Positions 9,064 through 17,541 are shown, numbered from the stretch's first letter. The stretch is DNA of 64,000 nt from UBA5314 sp035560815 (GCA_035560815.1 DATMYR010000055.1:1-64000), one strand, 5' to 3'. Notes: generated by a model from the sequence alone, not told the origin. Translations and numbers: made by a program.

Positions 9064-10812
9064 TTGACAAGCCTGAAATCTCGTGAATTAGACCTGATAG
9101 CCGAGTTGCTCTTGAACAGTCCTTTCTTGGCTTGCGTGGTCGTGGATAAGGAAGGAAAAATTACTTTTATCAGCCAAAGTTATCTGGAATGGCTGGATAT
9201 GAAGGGGGAGGATGTTCTAGGCAGGTATATCCTAGACGTTACCCCCGATTCCGGCCTGCCGGAGGTCTTACAGAGTGGAAAAGCCGAGCCGGTTGATATC
9301 TGGTCAATCAATGATCGCAGCACGATTGTCACGCGTATGCCTCTTATAAAGGATGGTCAGATTGTGGGCGCCATTGGTCAGACTATATTTTTGGAGATGG
9401 CAGGGGCCACCATCCTCAAAAAGAAGCTGCAGGAAATGGAAAAGGAATACACAACGGTTTCAGAGGCCCTAGTTCAGAGTCCTTATATGGTGTATGTGAT
9501 TGTGGATCAAGATGGGATTATCACATTTATGAACCAGACCTATCTGGATCTATTAGAAATGCAAAAAGAAGATGTAGTGGGCAAGCACGTACTGGAAATC
9601 ACGCCCCATTCCCAACTGCCCGATATTCTCAAAACCGGAGAGATTCACGAGGTGGATACCTGGACCATTAACGGAAGGGATACCATTATCACCCGGACGC
9701 CGATTATAAAAGATGGGGAAATCACGGGAGCTATAGGTAGGAGCCTATTTCTTGATATGTCGGCAGCCAAAAAGCTGGTCAATAAGCTCCAGGAAATCGA
9801 AAAAGAATTAAACTTTTACAAAGAAGAAGTGCGCCAGATTTACAGCGCCTACTGGCAATTCAAGGATTTGATCGGCCAAAGCAGTGAATTTGTATGGATT
9901 CGTTCCATGGCCCAGCAGCTGTCCAACACCCGGTCTACCATCCTTATCACGGGGGAAAGCGGTACCGGGAAAGAACTCTTCGCCCAGGCTATTCATAATA
10001 ACAGCAAGCAGGAAGGTCCCTTTGTTAGGATCAACTGTGCAGCTCTGCCTGAGAACCTGTTGGAATCGGAACTTTTCGGTTATGAAGAAGGAGCTTTTAC
10101 CGGAGCTAAAAAAGGTGGAAAGCCAGGAAAATTCGAGCTTGCCAAAGGTGGAACTATTTTCCTGGATGAGATTGGTGACATGCCGCTGACCATGCAGACC
10201 AAACTACTTTCTGTATTGCAGGAAAGAACAATAGAACGGGTGGGGGGCACCAGCCCTATTCCTATCCAGGTGCGGGTGATAGCCGCTACCAACCGTGATT
10301 TGGAAAAGATGGTGGCCAACCGTGAGTTCCGCGAAGATCTTTACTATCGTCTCAATGTGGTGCGTTTAAACATTCTTCCCCTGAGGAAGAGGCTGGAGGA
10401 CCTCCCACTGCTGGTTGAGGATCTCATGACCAGGATCAATAGTCAACTGAAGACAGATATCACCCAGATTTCTGAGCAGGCCATGAATATGCTATCCAAC
10501 TATTCCTGGCCGGGCAACGTACGGGAATTGGAGAATCTATTGGAAAGGGCTATAAACCTGTCCGTGTTGAAGAGGGAAAAGAGTCTTACCTGCGAACATT
10601 TCCCTTCATTGTTTGAAGGAACAACTGAGGAACAGTCTGCTGAAGTGATGATAGACGATCTGGGTGAAGCGGTGGAAAGGCTGGAGAAAGAAATGATTGA
10701 ACGAGTTCTGGAGAAGACCGGTAAAAATAAGACCTGGGCGGCCAAAATTCTGGGACTCAACAAATCGGTTCTGTACAGAAAAATGAAAAAATATAACATA
10801 GCAATGGAATAA
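9064..10812 (+). CDS. Sigma-54-dependent transcriptional activator with two PAS domains
   Basis: An enhancer-binding protein that remodels sigma-54 RNA polymerase. TTG 9064 fits the GGAAGG 9 bases upstream better than TTG 9055, giving 582 residues. Two PAS domains (about 8-110 and 130-230) are clear internal duplicates: each has xxVVDxxGxITFxxQxYL early and IIKDG or LIKDG with GAIG late. The AAA+ domain shows GESGTGKE (297-304), GAFTGA (343-348), which contacts sigma-54, and IFLDEIGD. A Fis-type helix-turn-helix closes the protein (WAAKILGLNKSVLYRKMKKY). A sigma-54 promoter lies 425 bases downstream before the butyrate genes, the likely target. The PAS ligand is unknown. Confidence 0.95.
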   Translation: MTSLKSRELDLIAELLLNSPFLACVVVDKEGKITFISQSYLEWLDMKGEDVLGRYILDVTPDSGLPEVLQSGKAEPVDIWSINDRSTIVTRMPLIKDGQIVGAIGQTIFLEMAGATILKKKLQEMEKEYTTVSEALVQSPYMVYVIVDQDGIITFMNQTYLDLLEMQKEDVVGKHVLEITPHSQLPDILKTGEIHEVDTWTINGRDTIITRTPIIKDGEITGAIGRSLFLDMSAAKKLVNKLQEIEKELNFYKEEVRQIYSAYWQFKDLIGQSSEFVWIRSMAQQLSNTRSTILITGESGTGKELFAQAIHNNSKQEGPFVRINCAALPENLLESELFGYEEGAFTGAKKGGKPGKFELAKGGTIFLDEIGDMPLTMQTKLLSVLQERTIERVGGTSPIPIQVRVIAATNRDLEKMVANREFREDLYYRLNVVRLNILPLRKRLEDLPLLVEDLMTRINSQLKTDITQISEQAMNMLSNYSWPGNVRELENLLERAINLSVLKREKSLTCEHFPSLFEGTTEEQSAEVMIDDLGEAVERLEKEMIERVLEKTGKNKTWAAKILGLNKSVLYRKMKKYNIAME

Positions 10813-10919
10813 AGATGGATGGGGCATTTTGAGACGCGGGGATGCATATTGCAACCCCCATAGATAATGACTCTCATCAGTCCATTTCGACACGACGTTG
10901 CAAATTAAGACATGGCTTG

Positions 10920-10966
10920 GCCGAATTTTCTAGGCACGAAACATGGAAGATTCGGCATTTTGTTTT
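10920..10966 (+). terminator. Probable terminator of the sigma-54 activator
   Basis: GCCGAATTTTC (10920-10930) and GAAGATTCGGC (10946-10956) pair at 10 of 11 positions, then ATTTTGTTTT follows. It is about 110 bases after the stop codon. Confidence 0.6.
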
Positions 10967-11064
10967 GCCATTCTTCTGATATTTATAATAAAAACAAGGG
11001 TTGTCAAGTGGCGTCATAGCGGCTAAGAGATCCATAAGAAGCTTGCGTAGCTAAATGAGACGGG

Positions 11065-11096
11065 TGGTCGAATTGTGAATCACGATCGTACGACCA
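11065..11096. promoter_or_regulatory. Candidate enhancer site for the activator
   Basis: TGGTCG (11065-11070) and CGACCA (11091-11096) are inverted arms 20 bases apart, about 170 bases before the expected sigma-54 start site. This is the usual distance for an enhancer-binding protein site. The match is short, and no second copy was found. Confidence 0.35.
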
Positions 11097-11236
11097 AATG
11101 AAGGACTATAATTAGGCGATTCTGTCGAGGATGCAGTAAAATTAGCGTTACTATTTGCGACGATGGGTAATTATTCCATAATACTTAACGCGATATAAAG
11201 CCCCAAATACCAGCAATTAGCCTGTCAGTTAGAACC

Positions 11237-11252
11237 TGGCATGCTTCTTGCT
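11237..11252 (+). promoter_or_regulatory. Sigma-54 (-24/-12) promoter of the butyrate gene cluster
   Basis: TGGCATGCTTCTTGCT matches the sigma-54 consensus TGGCAC-N5-TTGCW with the right spacing between GG and GC and one mismatch (T for C). A T-rich tract follows. Initiation would be near 11264, leaving a leader of about 195 bases before the thiolase start. The rest of 10813-11459 holds the activator terminator and the enhancer candidate; no gene is seen in it. Confidence 0.85.
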
Positions 11253-11459
11253 TTTTTTATAGCTTAAAGGCTTTTCTTTCAGGCTTTATCTATTTTAGGA
11301 CGGTCTTTGAACCGCCTTAAATGATTAAAGAGTTCCATCTTAAACGAAGGGAGGGCAGTATTGGACAAGTTTAGCGAATGCTCATGGAGAAAAAAGCGGG
11401 GTTAGAGGTCATAAAGTATTCATTTGTCATCATTAAGAGAATTAAGGGGGATTAGAAAA

Positions 11460-12665
11460 ATGAGTATAAAAGAAGTTGTTATGGTAGGTGCTTGTAGAAC
11501 TGCTATTGGTAGATTCATGGGAAGTTTAAAAGACGTGCCTGCAAAGGAGTTAGCAATTACTGTAGGTAAAGCTGCTATTGAAAGAGCTGGAATTCCAGCA
11601 GATATTATTGATGAAATTTGTATGGGGCAGGTATATCCTCATATGTCAGGGTCCCTACCAGCACGGCAAGTTGGAATGGCTTGTGGCCTCCCAATTAGAA
11701 GTGCTGCAGTAAACGTAAACCAGAACTGTACTTCTGCAATGAGGGCTCTGGAAATAGCCGCTCAAAACATTATGCTGGGCAAAACTGATATCGGCCTTGT
11801 CATTGGTGTAGAAAGTATGACAAATGCGCCATATATGATTCCCAAGGCCAGAATGGGCTATCGCATGGGTCCCGGGCAAATCGAAGATGCCATGTTGTTT
11901 GATGGATTGGTAGACCAACTGGTTCCTGGTCATATGGGATTAACCGCTGAAAACTGTGCAGAGCTTTATGGTATTACCCGGGAAGAATGCGATGAATTAG
12001 CACTAATAAGCCATAAACGTGCGACCGCCGCAGTCCAAGATGGCACATTTAAACGGGAAATCGTACCCGTTGAGTTAAAAAGCAAAAAAGGCAGCAAGTT
12101 TTATGAAACCGATGAACATATGATTCCCGATGCCAGTGTAGAATCAATGGCCAAATTGCCTTCAGCCTTCAAGAAAGGTGGCGTGGTTACCGCTGCGAAT
12201 GCTTCTGGAATTAATGATGGTGCCGCCGCTGCCGTGCTGATGTCCAAGGATAAAGCTCTGGAACTAGGGCTTAAACCACTAATGAAATTAATAAACATCT
12301 GTGGCGAGGGTGTTGATGCAAAGGTCATGGGATTAGGTCCAGCAGTAGCCATTCCCAAGTGTCTGAAACAGGCGGATATGAAATTTGACGATGTAGATTA
12401 CTGGGAAATCAACGAAGCCTTTGCTGCTCAATGGTTGGGTGTGGGCAGAAAGTTGAAAGCGGATTTTGGAATAGAACTTGATATGGACAAGGTAAACCAT
12501 AACGGTTCTGGTATTGCCCTCGGGCATCCAGTTGGATGCACTGGACTGCGTATTATTGTAAGCCTGTATTACGAATTAGAAAGACTGGGATTAACAGTGG
12601 GAGGAGCGTCTCTCTGCGTGGGCGGCGGCCCGGCGATGGCTTCTTTATGGACAAGAAATATATAA
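11460..12665 (+). CDS. Acetyl-CoA C-acetyltransferase (thiolase)
   Basis: Splits acetoacetyl-CoA with CoA to two acetyl-CoA, the last step of butyrate oxidation, or condenses them in the reverse direction. The 401-residue protein has the acyl-accepting Cys90 (NQNCTSA), the NEAFA motif, His356 in GHPVG and Cys386 in CVGGG, matching the family triad and its 30-residue His-Cys spacing. The usual GHPIGASG is GHPVGCTG here. ATG 11460 follows AAGGGGG. The gene is first behind the sigma-54 promoter and 30 bases before the CoA-transferase, so an operon is likely. Confidence 0.95.
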   Translation: MSIKEVVMVGACRTAIGRFMGSLKDVPAKELAITVGKAAIERAGIPADIIDEICMGQVYPHMSGSLPARQVGMACGLPIRSAAVNVNQNCTSAMRALEIAAQNIMLGKTDIGLVIGVESMTNAPYMIPKARMGYRMGPGQIEDAMLFDGLVDQLVPGHMGLTAENCAELYGITREECDELALISHKRATAAVQDGTFKREIVPVELKSKKGSKFYETDEHMIPDASVESMAKLPSAFKKGGVVTAANASGINDGAAAAVLMSKDKALELGLKPLMKLINICGEGVDAKVMGLGPAVAIPKCLKQADMKFDDVDYWEINEAFAAQWLGVGRKLKADFGIELDMDKVNHNGSGIALGHPVGCTGLRIIVSLYYELERLGLTVGGASLCVGGGPAMASLWTRNI

Positions 12666-12695
12666 TAGTAAAAAACTGCGGAGGGGGAGTTGTTC

Positions 12696-14039
12696 ATGAG
12701 TTATATGGAGGAATATAAACAGAAGCTGATCACCGCGGATGAAGGTGCGCAAAAGGTGAAATCTGGGGATTGGGTTCAGTATGGCGAATTTGTCATGCAG
12801 CCGAAAGAACTGGATGCAGCCCTGGCCAAACGGGTCAGCGAATTGAAAAATGTTAAAATCCGGGGGACGACCATTACCATGGTACCTGAAATTGTGAAAG
12901 CGGACTCCAATCGCGAGCATTTCGTTTTGAATGATTGGCATTTTTCCGGAGCTTCCCGGCAGCTTCATTCCAAGAATTTATGCAATTATATTCCACTGCT
13001 CTATCACGAAGGCCCTTCCCTGGTCCGGAATTTCCAGGACATTGATGTGGCATTTATTCCGGTGGCCCCTATGGATAAATACGGCTGCTTCAATGTGGGA
13101 ACTTCCAACTCTATGACTTCCGGTCAGGTTGATAAAGCCAAGATCGTCATCGTTGAAGTGAATACATCCGTCCCCATCTGCCTGGGGGGGAACCGTGAAT
13201 CCATACACTTGTCCGATATCGATTTCATCGTAGAAAGCCAGAGTAATCCGCCCCTGGTAAATCTGCCGGTGCTGCCCATCAGCGATATCGACCGCCAGAT
13301 AGCCAGTATAATTATGGAGCAGATGGAGGATCGCTGCTGTCTGCAACTGGGAATCGGTGGTATGCCCAATGCGGTAGGAGCTATGATCGCCGAATCCGAT
13401 ATCAAGGATCTGGGGGTTCATACGGAAATGCTGGTGGATTCCTTCGTAGATATGTACAATGCAGGACGCATCACCAATAAATACAAACAGCTGGATCCCG
13501 GGAAAATGGTCTGGACCTTCGCAATGGGTACAGATAAACTGTATAACTTCCTGGACAATAATCCTCTATGCGCCAGCTATCCGGTCAGCTACACCAACGA
13601 TCCCTTTGTCATCGCCCAGAATGACAATATGTTCTGCATCAATAATGCCATTGAGATCGACCTTTTCGGCCAGGTGGCTTCTGAAACTGCCGGCTACCGC
13701 CACATTTCTGGAACGGGTGGACAGCTGGACTTTATCTTTGGTTCCTACAGGTCTAAAGGCGGCAAAGGTTTTATCTGCATGACCTCCACTACCACACTGA
13801 AGGATGGCACACTGGTATCAAGAATTCGGCCCACTCTCTCTCCGGGGACTATTGTAACCGTGCCCCGTACCATTACTTCCTATGTAGTCACCGAGTACGG
13901 GATTGTGAACCTGAAAGGCAAGTCAACATGGGAACGGGCCGAGGATTTAATCAGCATTGCGCATCCCGACCTGCGGGATGATCTGGTGAAAGAAGCGGAG
14001 AAAATGAATATCTGGTGCCGTAGCAGCCGGCTTGAGTAA
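12696..14039 (+). CDS. Acetyl-CoA hydrolase/transferase family CoA-transferase (butyryl- or 4-hydroxybutyrate-type)
   Basis: Moves CoA between acetyl-CoA and an acid such as butyrate; in this cluster it most likely activates butyrate or a related acid. The 447-residue length fits the AbfT/Cat-like family. It has IPVAPMDKYGCFNVG, GIGGMPNAVG and HTEML; the glutamate of the last motif (Glu244) is the expected CoA-ester carrier. VVTEYGIVNLKG lies near the C terminus. ATG 12696 is chosen over TTG 12690, which sits against the GAGGGGGAG ribosome site. Substrate choice among butyrate, 4-hydroxybutyrate and others cannot be read from sequence. Confidence 0.88.
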   Translation: MSYMEEYKQKLITADEGAQKVKSGDWVQYGEFVMQPKELDAALAKRVSELKNVKIRGTTITMVPEIVKADSNREHFVLNDWHFSGASRQLHSKNLCNYIPLLYHEGPSLVRNFQDIDVAFIPVAPMDKYGCFNVGTSNSMTSGQVDKAKIVIVEVNTSVPICLGGNRESIHLSDIDFIVESQSNPPLVNLPVLPISDIDRQIASIIMEQMEDRCCLQLGIGGMPNAVGAMIAESDIKDLGVHTEMLVDSFVDMYNAGRITNKYKQLDPGKMVWTFAMGTDKLYNFLDNNPLCASYPVSYTNDPFVIAQNDNMFCINNAIEIDLFGQVASETAGYRHISGTGGQLDFIFGSYRSKGGKGFICMTSTTTLKDGTLVSRIRPTLSPGTIVTVPRTITSYVVTEYGIVNLKGKSTWERAEDLISIAHPDLRDDLVKEAEKMNIWCRSSRLE

Positions 14040-14091
14040 ACCAAACCTCCACAATAGAGCATAGAAGACTATTTTTCATTTAACTGGAACA

Positions 14092-14124
14092 GGGGGACAT
14101 TCCTGCTCAGAAGGTTTGTCCCCC
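14092..14124. repeat. GGGGGACA inverted repeat between CoA-transferase and hbd
   Basis: GGGGGACA (14092-14099) and TGTCCCCC (14117-14124) form a perfect 8-pair stem with a 17-base loop, ending 25 bases before the next start. It resembles other GGGGAC palindromes in the window (33764, 34481, 57217). It could act as a processing or stability element within the operon. Confidence 0.6.
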
Positions 14125-14149
14125 GACCATATAAGGAGGGTTAATGATA

Positions 14150-14992
14150 ATGGAAATAAACAAGATTGCGGTGCTGGGCGCCGGTACCATGGGTACAGGC
14201 ATTGTATGGGCTTTTGCCGCTGCTGGCAAAGAGGTCATCGTCTTTGACATCTATCAGGAAATCGTGGATCGTTGTATCGCCAATGTAAAAAAGGGTGTGG
14301 CCAAGCAGGAAGAAAAGGGAAAGGTTCCGGCCGGCACCGCTGATGGGTTAAAAATCACCGGTACTGCCAAGCTGGAAGATATTGCAGGCTGTGATTTTGT
14401 TTTAGAAACAGTTCTGGAGAAAATGGCCATAAAGAAAGATGTATACGGAAAACTATCCGCCATTCTAGGGGATGAAATTATCGTAGCCACTAACACTTCG
14501 GCCCTGCCCATAACCGAAATCGCCACCGCTTACAAGAATCCTGACAAAGTTGTTGGAATGCATTTCTTCAACCCGGCTCAGGTGATGCAGCTCATTGAAG
14601 TCATCGCTGCTGCCCAGACTTCTCAGGAAACGGTGAACACGGTATTCGCATTGTCCCAGGCTATCGGAAAAAAACCGATCCAGGTTAAAGAAGGTCCCGG
14701 CTTTGTAGTCAACAGAATCCTGGTCCCGGCCATCAATGAAGGAGCCTTCATTCTTTATGAAGGGCTAGCCAGTGTTGCCGACATTGATACAGCTATGAAA
14801 CTAGGAGCCGGCTGGCCCATGGGCCCCCTGGCCCTTGCTGATCTAGTAGGAATAGACATTGCTTTGGAGGTTTGCAATACCCTTTATGAAGAAACCGGTG
14901 ATCCCAAGTACCGGCCTGCTGCACCCTTAAAACAGTATGTTCGGGCCGGCTGGTTGGGCATGAAGACCAAAAAAGGCTTCTATAACTATTAG
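14150..14992 (+). CDS. hbd: 3-hydroxybutyryl-CoA dehydrogenase
   Basis: NAD(P)-dependent oxidation of 3-hydroxybutyryl-CoA to acetoacetyl-CoA. The 280-residue protein starts with the Rossmann motif GAGTMG (10-15). Ser117, His138, Glu150 and Asn188 fall at a constant offset of 20 from the known human catalytic residues, so the active site is complete. MHFFNPAQVMQLIE and GPGFVVNRIL are family hallmarks. ATG 14150 is preferred over ATG 14144 because GGAGGG (14135-14140) is 9 bases away. It follows thiolase and CoA-transferase. No enoyl-CoA hydratase is present, so the pathway is incomplete here. Confidence 0.96.
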   Translation: MEINKIAVLGAGTMGTGIVWAFAAAGKEVIVFDIYQEIVDRCIANVKKGVAKQEEKGKVPAGTADGLKITGTAKLEDIAGCDFVLETVLEKMAIKKDVYGKLSAILGDEIIVATNTSALPITEIATAYKNPDKVVGMHFFNPAQVMQLIEVIAAAQTSQETVNTVFALSQAIGKKPIQVKEGPGFVVNRILVPAINEGAFILYEGLASVADIDTAMKLGAGWPMGPLALADLVGIDIALEVCNTLYEETGDPKYRPAAPLKQYVRAGWLGMKTKKGFYNY

Positions 14993-15094
14993 AAAAGGAA
15001 GGTTGAGATTAAACTGAGGATCCGACTGGTCAACGCAAGTGAAATTGTATTTGATAATGTTTTCGTTCCCAGGGAAAACCGTCTGATGGTTTAG
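14993..15094 (+). pseudogene. Relic of an acyl-CoA dehydrogenase, in frame after hbd
   Basis: Directly after the hbd stop, and in the same frame, a 33-codon open stretch ends at TAG 15092-15094. Its residues include ASEIVFDNVFVPRENRL, the pattern of the conserved acyl-CoA dehydrogenase segment that precedes the flavin-contacting helix (xxEIVFDxVxVPxENxLG). There is no start of its own and the rest of a roughly 380-residue enzyme is missing. This looks like a deletion remnant of a gene that once followed hbd. The identification rests on one motif. Confidence 0.6.
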
Positions 15095-15126
15095 ATAGTA
15101 ACCCCCTGTATATAAATATATCTTTT

Positions 15127-15160
15127 GTGCGGTAGGTTTTGCCCTACCGCACATTTTTTA
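15127..15160 (+). terminator. Terminator of the butyrate gene cluster
   Basis: GTGCGGTAGG (15127-15136) and CCTACCGCAC (15143-15152) make a perfect 10-pair stem with loop TTTTGC, followed by ATTTTTTA. From here to 15361 I see only the opposing terminator. Confidence 0.9.
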
Positions 15161-15280
15161 AAATGTTTGAGAAACTCGCACTGATGTGAAATCAATCATG
15201 GGGAAGGGGAGACTTTTCTCTTTGAGCCTCTGCTATCGGCCATGACAGGCAAGCCGGGTTGATAAAACGAGCAACAAAAT

Positions 15281-15303
15281 AAAAAAACCGCTAACTTTAG
15301 CGG
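15281..15303 (-). terminator. Terminator of the minus-strand orphan gene
   Basis: Read on the minus strand, CCGCTAAAGTTAGCGG (15303-15288) is a perfect hairpin followed by a run of T (15287-15281). It lies about 60 bases past the stop of the 15362-15793 gene, which supports that gene being real. Confidence 0.85.
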
Positions 15304-15361
15304 ATTTTGCTTCAATAAATTGCAGTCCATCCAGCCTCGGGGCAAAAGACAGTGATTCGAG

Positions 15362-15793
15362 TTAAACGGCCATTGTTTCGGGGAGAAATCTTGCACACCA
15401 GAATTCCATCATTTGCTGCAGAGTCGACCAGTTTGTACCGCATAGCCCGATGGGGGTCCATGAAGGGAAAAGCGTGCCTTTTACATAGTTGAGGACTAAT
15501 GGCGTCTTGAAAAATTTGCGCCACTGTTCCGACCATATCCCGCCATTCAAGAATACTTCAACTATTGTATCCCAGTAATCATCGGGAGCTATATTTTGCT
15601 CCTTTACATAACGCTTATAAGCCGTCCGCAAGACGGCCGCATAGTATGCTGATGTCGCCACAACTGTCCGGGCATCTTCTTCACTCAAGGACCCGCCTGA
15701 TAAATACCGGAGTTTGGCTTCAGTGAAATCCTCATATCCGCCGGGAGGCATCAAATATTGAGAAAAGTAATCATAGATATCGTGGTTGAACAC
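15362..15793 (-). CDS. Hypothetical protein, 143 residues
   Basis: Not recognised. GTG at 15793 is chosen because AAGGAGG stands about 7 bases upstream; the frame is open further back but without a ribosome site. The product is soluble-looking, aromatic-rich (many Tyr, Trp, Phe) and has no signal peptide. It contains YLMPPGGYEDFTEAKLRYL, then helical stretches with SEEDARTVVATSAYYAAVL and IVEVFLNGGIW. It is monocistronic with its own strong terminator. An enzyme or binding role cannot be inferred. Confidence 0.65.
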   Translation of the reverse strand: MFNHDIYDYFSQYLMPPGGYEDFTEAKLRYLSGGSLSEEDARTVVATSAYYAAVLRTAYKRYVKEQNIAPDDYWDTIVEVFLNGGIWSEQWRKFFKTPLVLNYVKGTLFPSWTPIGLCGTNWSTLQQMMEFWCARFLPETMAV

Positions 15794-16339
15794 CGTGCGC
15801 CTCCTTTTCCCTGGTCCTAAATAATGATTCTTCCTTGATCCATCTGGTACAAAGGTCCCCAATATTCGCCTAATTAACAAAAATGGGTTTAATTTCCTTA
15901 CTATTAGTATCGATGAATAATGATTAAAATTCAATAGAATTTTTTAGGAAAAAGATCGGTACGGGGTGCAAAACCCATGCATGCCAAGAATACAGCATTT
16001 GTTGCCTTGACGAGAACACCAAAGCTTCCGTTACCTTTTTCTCGCGGACTTTTTCGTCCCGAATTCAGTAAAGATCCGGCAACCTTTCATGGAGCTAGTT
16101 GGAAGCTAGACATGCAAATACATTGTTTGGAATTCGGTTGATATGACATCAAAATGAAATCATGCCTTCCTTAGCAATTCCGCAAGTCTTCTTGGTCTTT
16201 CATTATGAAGTAGTAATTAGGAGTGTAGCTGCTGCACCATTCATTAAAGCACCTCCAGAACTAGTGCCTGATTGAATAATTCGGTTAATAAGGTAAAGGC
16301 TAAGCACATAAATGATTGGAATTGATTATGGGGGTTATT
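15794..16339. other. Intergenic stretch without a supported gene
   Basis: About 545 bases. A 60-codon frame around 15976-16140 has no ribosome site and no recognised motif. No tRNA, terminator or convincing promoter was seen. Confidence 0.5.
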
Positions 16340-16855
16340 ATGAGCGATAAGCTATTTCTGTGGTTAACATTCATTCTTCCTTGGCTATCTCTTATCTTTA
16401 TGAATCGCCGTGATATAAAACGATATATGCCTGGTGCTCTATTTACAGCAATTACTGGTGTATTAATATTCGACATAGCTGCTTCGATCAATTGGTGGTC
16501 GATTACGGAGACTGTTTTCCCTTTCTCATTCGTTTCTCCACATCTGATTGGACTTGCACCAGTTGTAACCATGTGGCTGTTAAAGTTTACTTATAGAAAA
16601 TGGTGGTATTTCTTAACCGTTGATGCAATCTTTAACCTGGGTCATACTTACATTTTTATTCCATATTTAATAGCCAGAGGTATAATGCTTTCTAATATCC
16701 CCCTATGGTACGGATTCGTACTTGCAACTATTAATGGGATCTTGCTTTATGGTTACCAAATGTGGCAGGAGGACGTCCTGGGGGAGGGTATTCATGAGAT
16801 ATTTTCATCAAATTTACAAACAGTTGCTAGCAAACCCCTACGCAAACCCAAGTAG
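16340..16855 (+). CDS. Small multi-pass membrane protein of unknown function
   Basis: About 171 residues with four to five hydrophobic segments: LFLWLTFILPWLSLIF, ALFTAITGVLIFDIAAS, LIGLAPVVTMWLLKF, YIFIPYLIARGIML and FVLATINGILLYGY. A short basic tail follows. ATG 16340 lies 5 bases after GGGGG; ATG 16328 is possible. It resembles uncharacterised membrane proteins of spore-forming Firmicutes in topology, but I do not recognise a family. It stands alone, with gene relics on its right. Confidence 0.7.
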   Translation: MSDKLFLWLTFILPWLSLIFMNRRDIKRYMPGALFTAITGVLIFDIAASINWWSITETVFPFSFVSPHLIGLAPVVTMWLLKFTYRKWWYFLTVDAIFNLGHTYIFIPYLIARGIMLSNIPLWYGFVLATINGILLYGYQMWQEDVLGEGIHEIFSSNLQTVASKPLRKPK

Positions 16856-16992
16856 CAAGATTGAATCAAAACCTGTATAAGAAATAAGGGTGAGTTTATT
16901 CTAAAGTTTAACCCGAAGACTCCTTCGTCGAACAGTCATTATGTAAACCGTTAAATAAAAATTTTTATGGCGGGAACCGGTTAAGCAGCGCA

Positions 16993-17283
16993 ATGGATAC
17001 CTATATCTGGGTAAATGATGGCAGCCCTAATGGATCTAGCAAAAATATTAGTGTAAATAGTAGGTCAGCAGAGCGCGGATTAATTAAATCTGATCTTTTA
17101 TCGATACCGGTAGGGACCATTACATCTGTTTATCTATATCTTCATTGCAACACAGGAGGTGAACACACTGGTACAACAGTGTACCAGGTTACCCAGGATT
17201 GGTTGGAGTCAGAAGCGACCTGGATGTATATCAAATCCAATGTTCTCTACTTCGTACTTCTTTGCCCCCCATGTTCCATTTGA
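16993..17283 (+). pseudogene. Fragment of a DNRLRE-type cell-surface repeat domain
   Basis: The 96-codon frame begins DTYIWVNDGSPNGSSKNISV and continues GLIKSDLLSIPVGTITSVYL and VYQVTQDWLESEATW. This is the pattern of DNRLRE beta-sandwich domains found in surface proteins. After ATW the family pattern is lost and the frame ends 18 residues later. No ribosome site precedes it, and in-frame codons continue upstream of ATG. I take it as a decayed piece of a larger surface protein; a small live gene is less likely. The stretch 16856-16992 holds nothing I recognise. Confidence 0.5.
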
Positions 17284-17295
17284 GCCAGCTTAATT

Positions 17296-17324
17296 AAAAA
17301 AAACCCTCCGAATATCGGAGGGTT
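17296..17324 (-). terminator. Terminator of the five-tRNA cluster
   Basis: AACCCTCCGA (17302-17311) and TCGGAGGGTT (17315-17324) form a perfect 10-pair stem with loop ATA. On the minus strand it is followed by eight T. It could also stop plus-strand transcripts, with a weaker T tract. Confidence 0.9.
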
Positions 17325-17336
17325 CTTGTTTTTAAT

Positions 17337-17412
17337 TGGTGAGCCATGAAGGACTCGAACCTTCGACACCCTGATTAAAAGTCAGGTGCTCTACCTCCTG
17401 AGCTAATGGCCC
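17337..17412 (-). tRNA. tRNA-Lys (anticodon TTT)
   Basis: A 76-base cloverleaf; acceptor GGGCCAT pairs with ATGGCTC (one G-T), the anticodon arm is CCTGA-CTTTTAA-TCAGG, the T-loop GGTTCGAGTCC is normal, and CCA is encoded. Last gene of the cluster. Confidence 0.97.
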
Positions 17413-17418
17413 ATAAAT

Positions 17419-17493
17419 TGGCTGGGGTGGCTGGATTTGAACCAACGAGTGACGGAGTCAAAGTCCGTTGCCTTACCGCTTGGCTACACCCCA
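17419..17493 (-). tRNA. tRNA-Gln (anticodon TTG)
   Basis: A 75-base cloverleaf starting with U1 as usual for tRNA-Gln: acceptor TGGGGTG/CACCCCA, anticodon arm ACGGA-CTTTGAC-TCCGT, discriminator G and encoded CCA. Six bases separate it from tRNA-Lys. Confidence 0.97.
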
Positions 17494-17541
17494 ACACGAA
17501 AGATATTTTGGGTATACTCGTCGGATTCGCTAGGGCTATAA

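Noticed and set aside
11065..11096. Rex operator before the thiolase gene (TTGTGA near GTGAATCAC)
   Set aside because: The two half sites are too close for the Rex palindrome and the second half does not match.
15976..16143. Plus-strand frame of about 55 codons
   Set aside because: No ribosome site, no motif and no neighbour relation.
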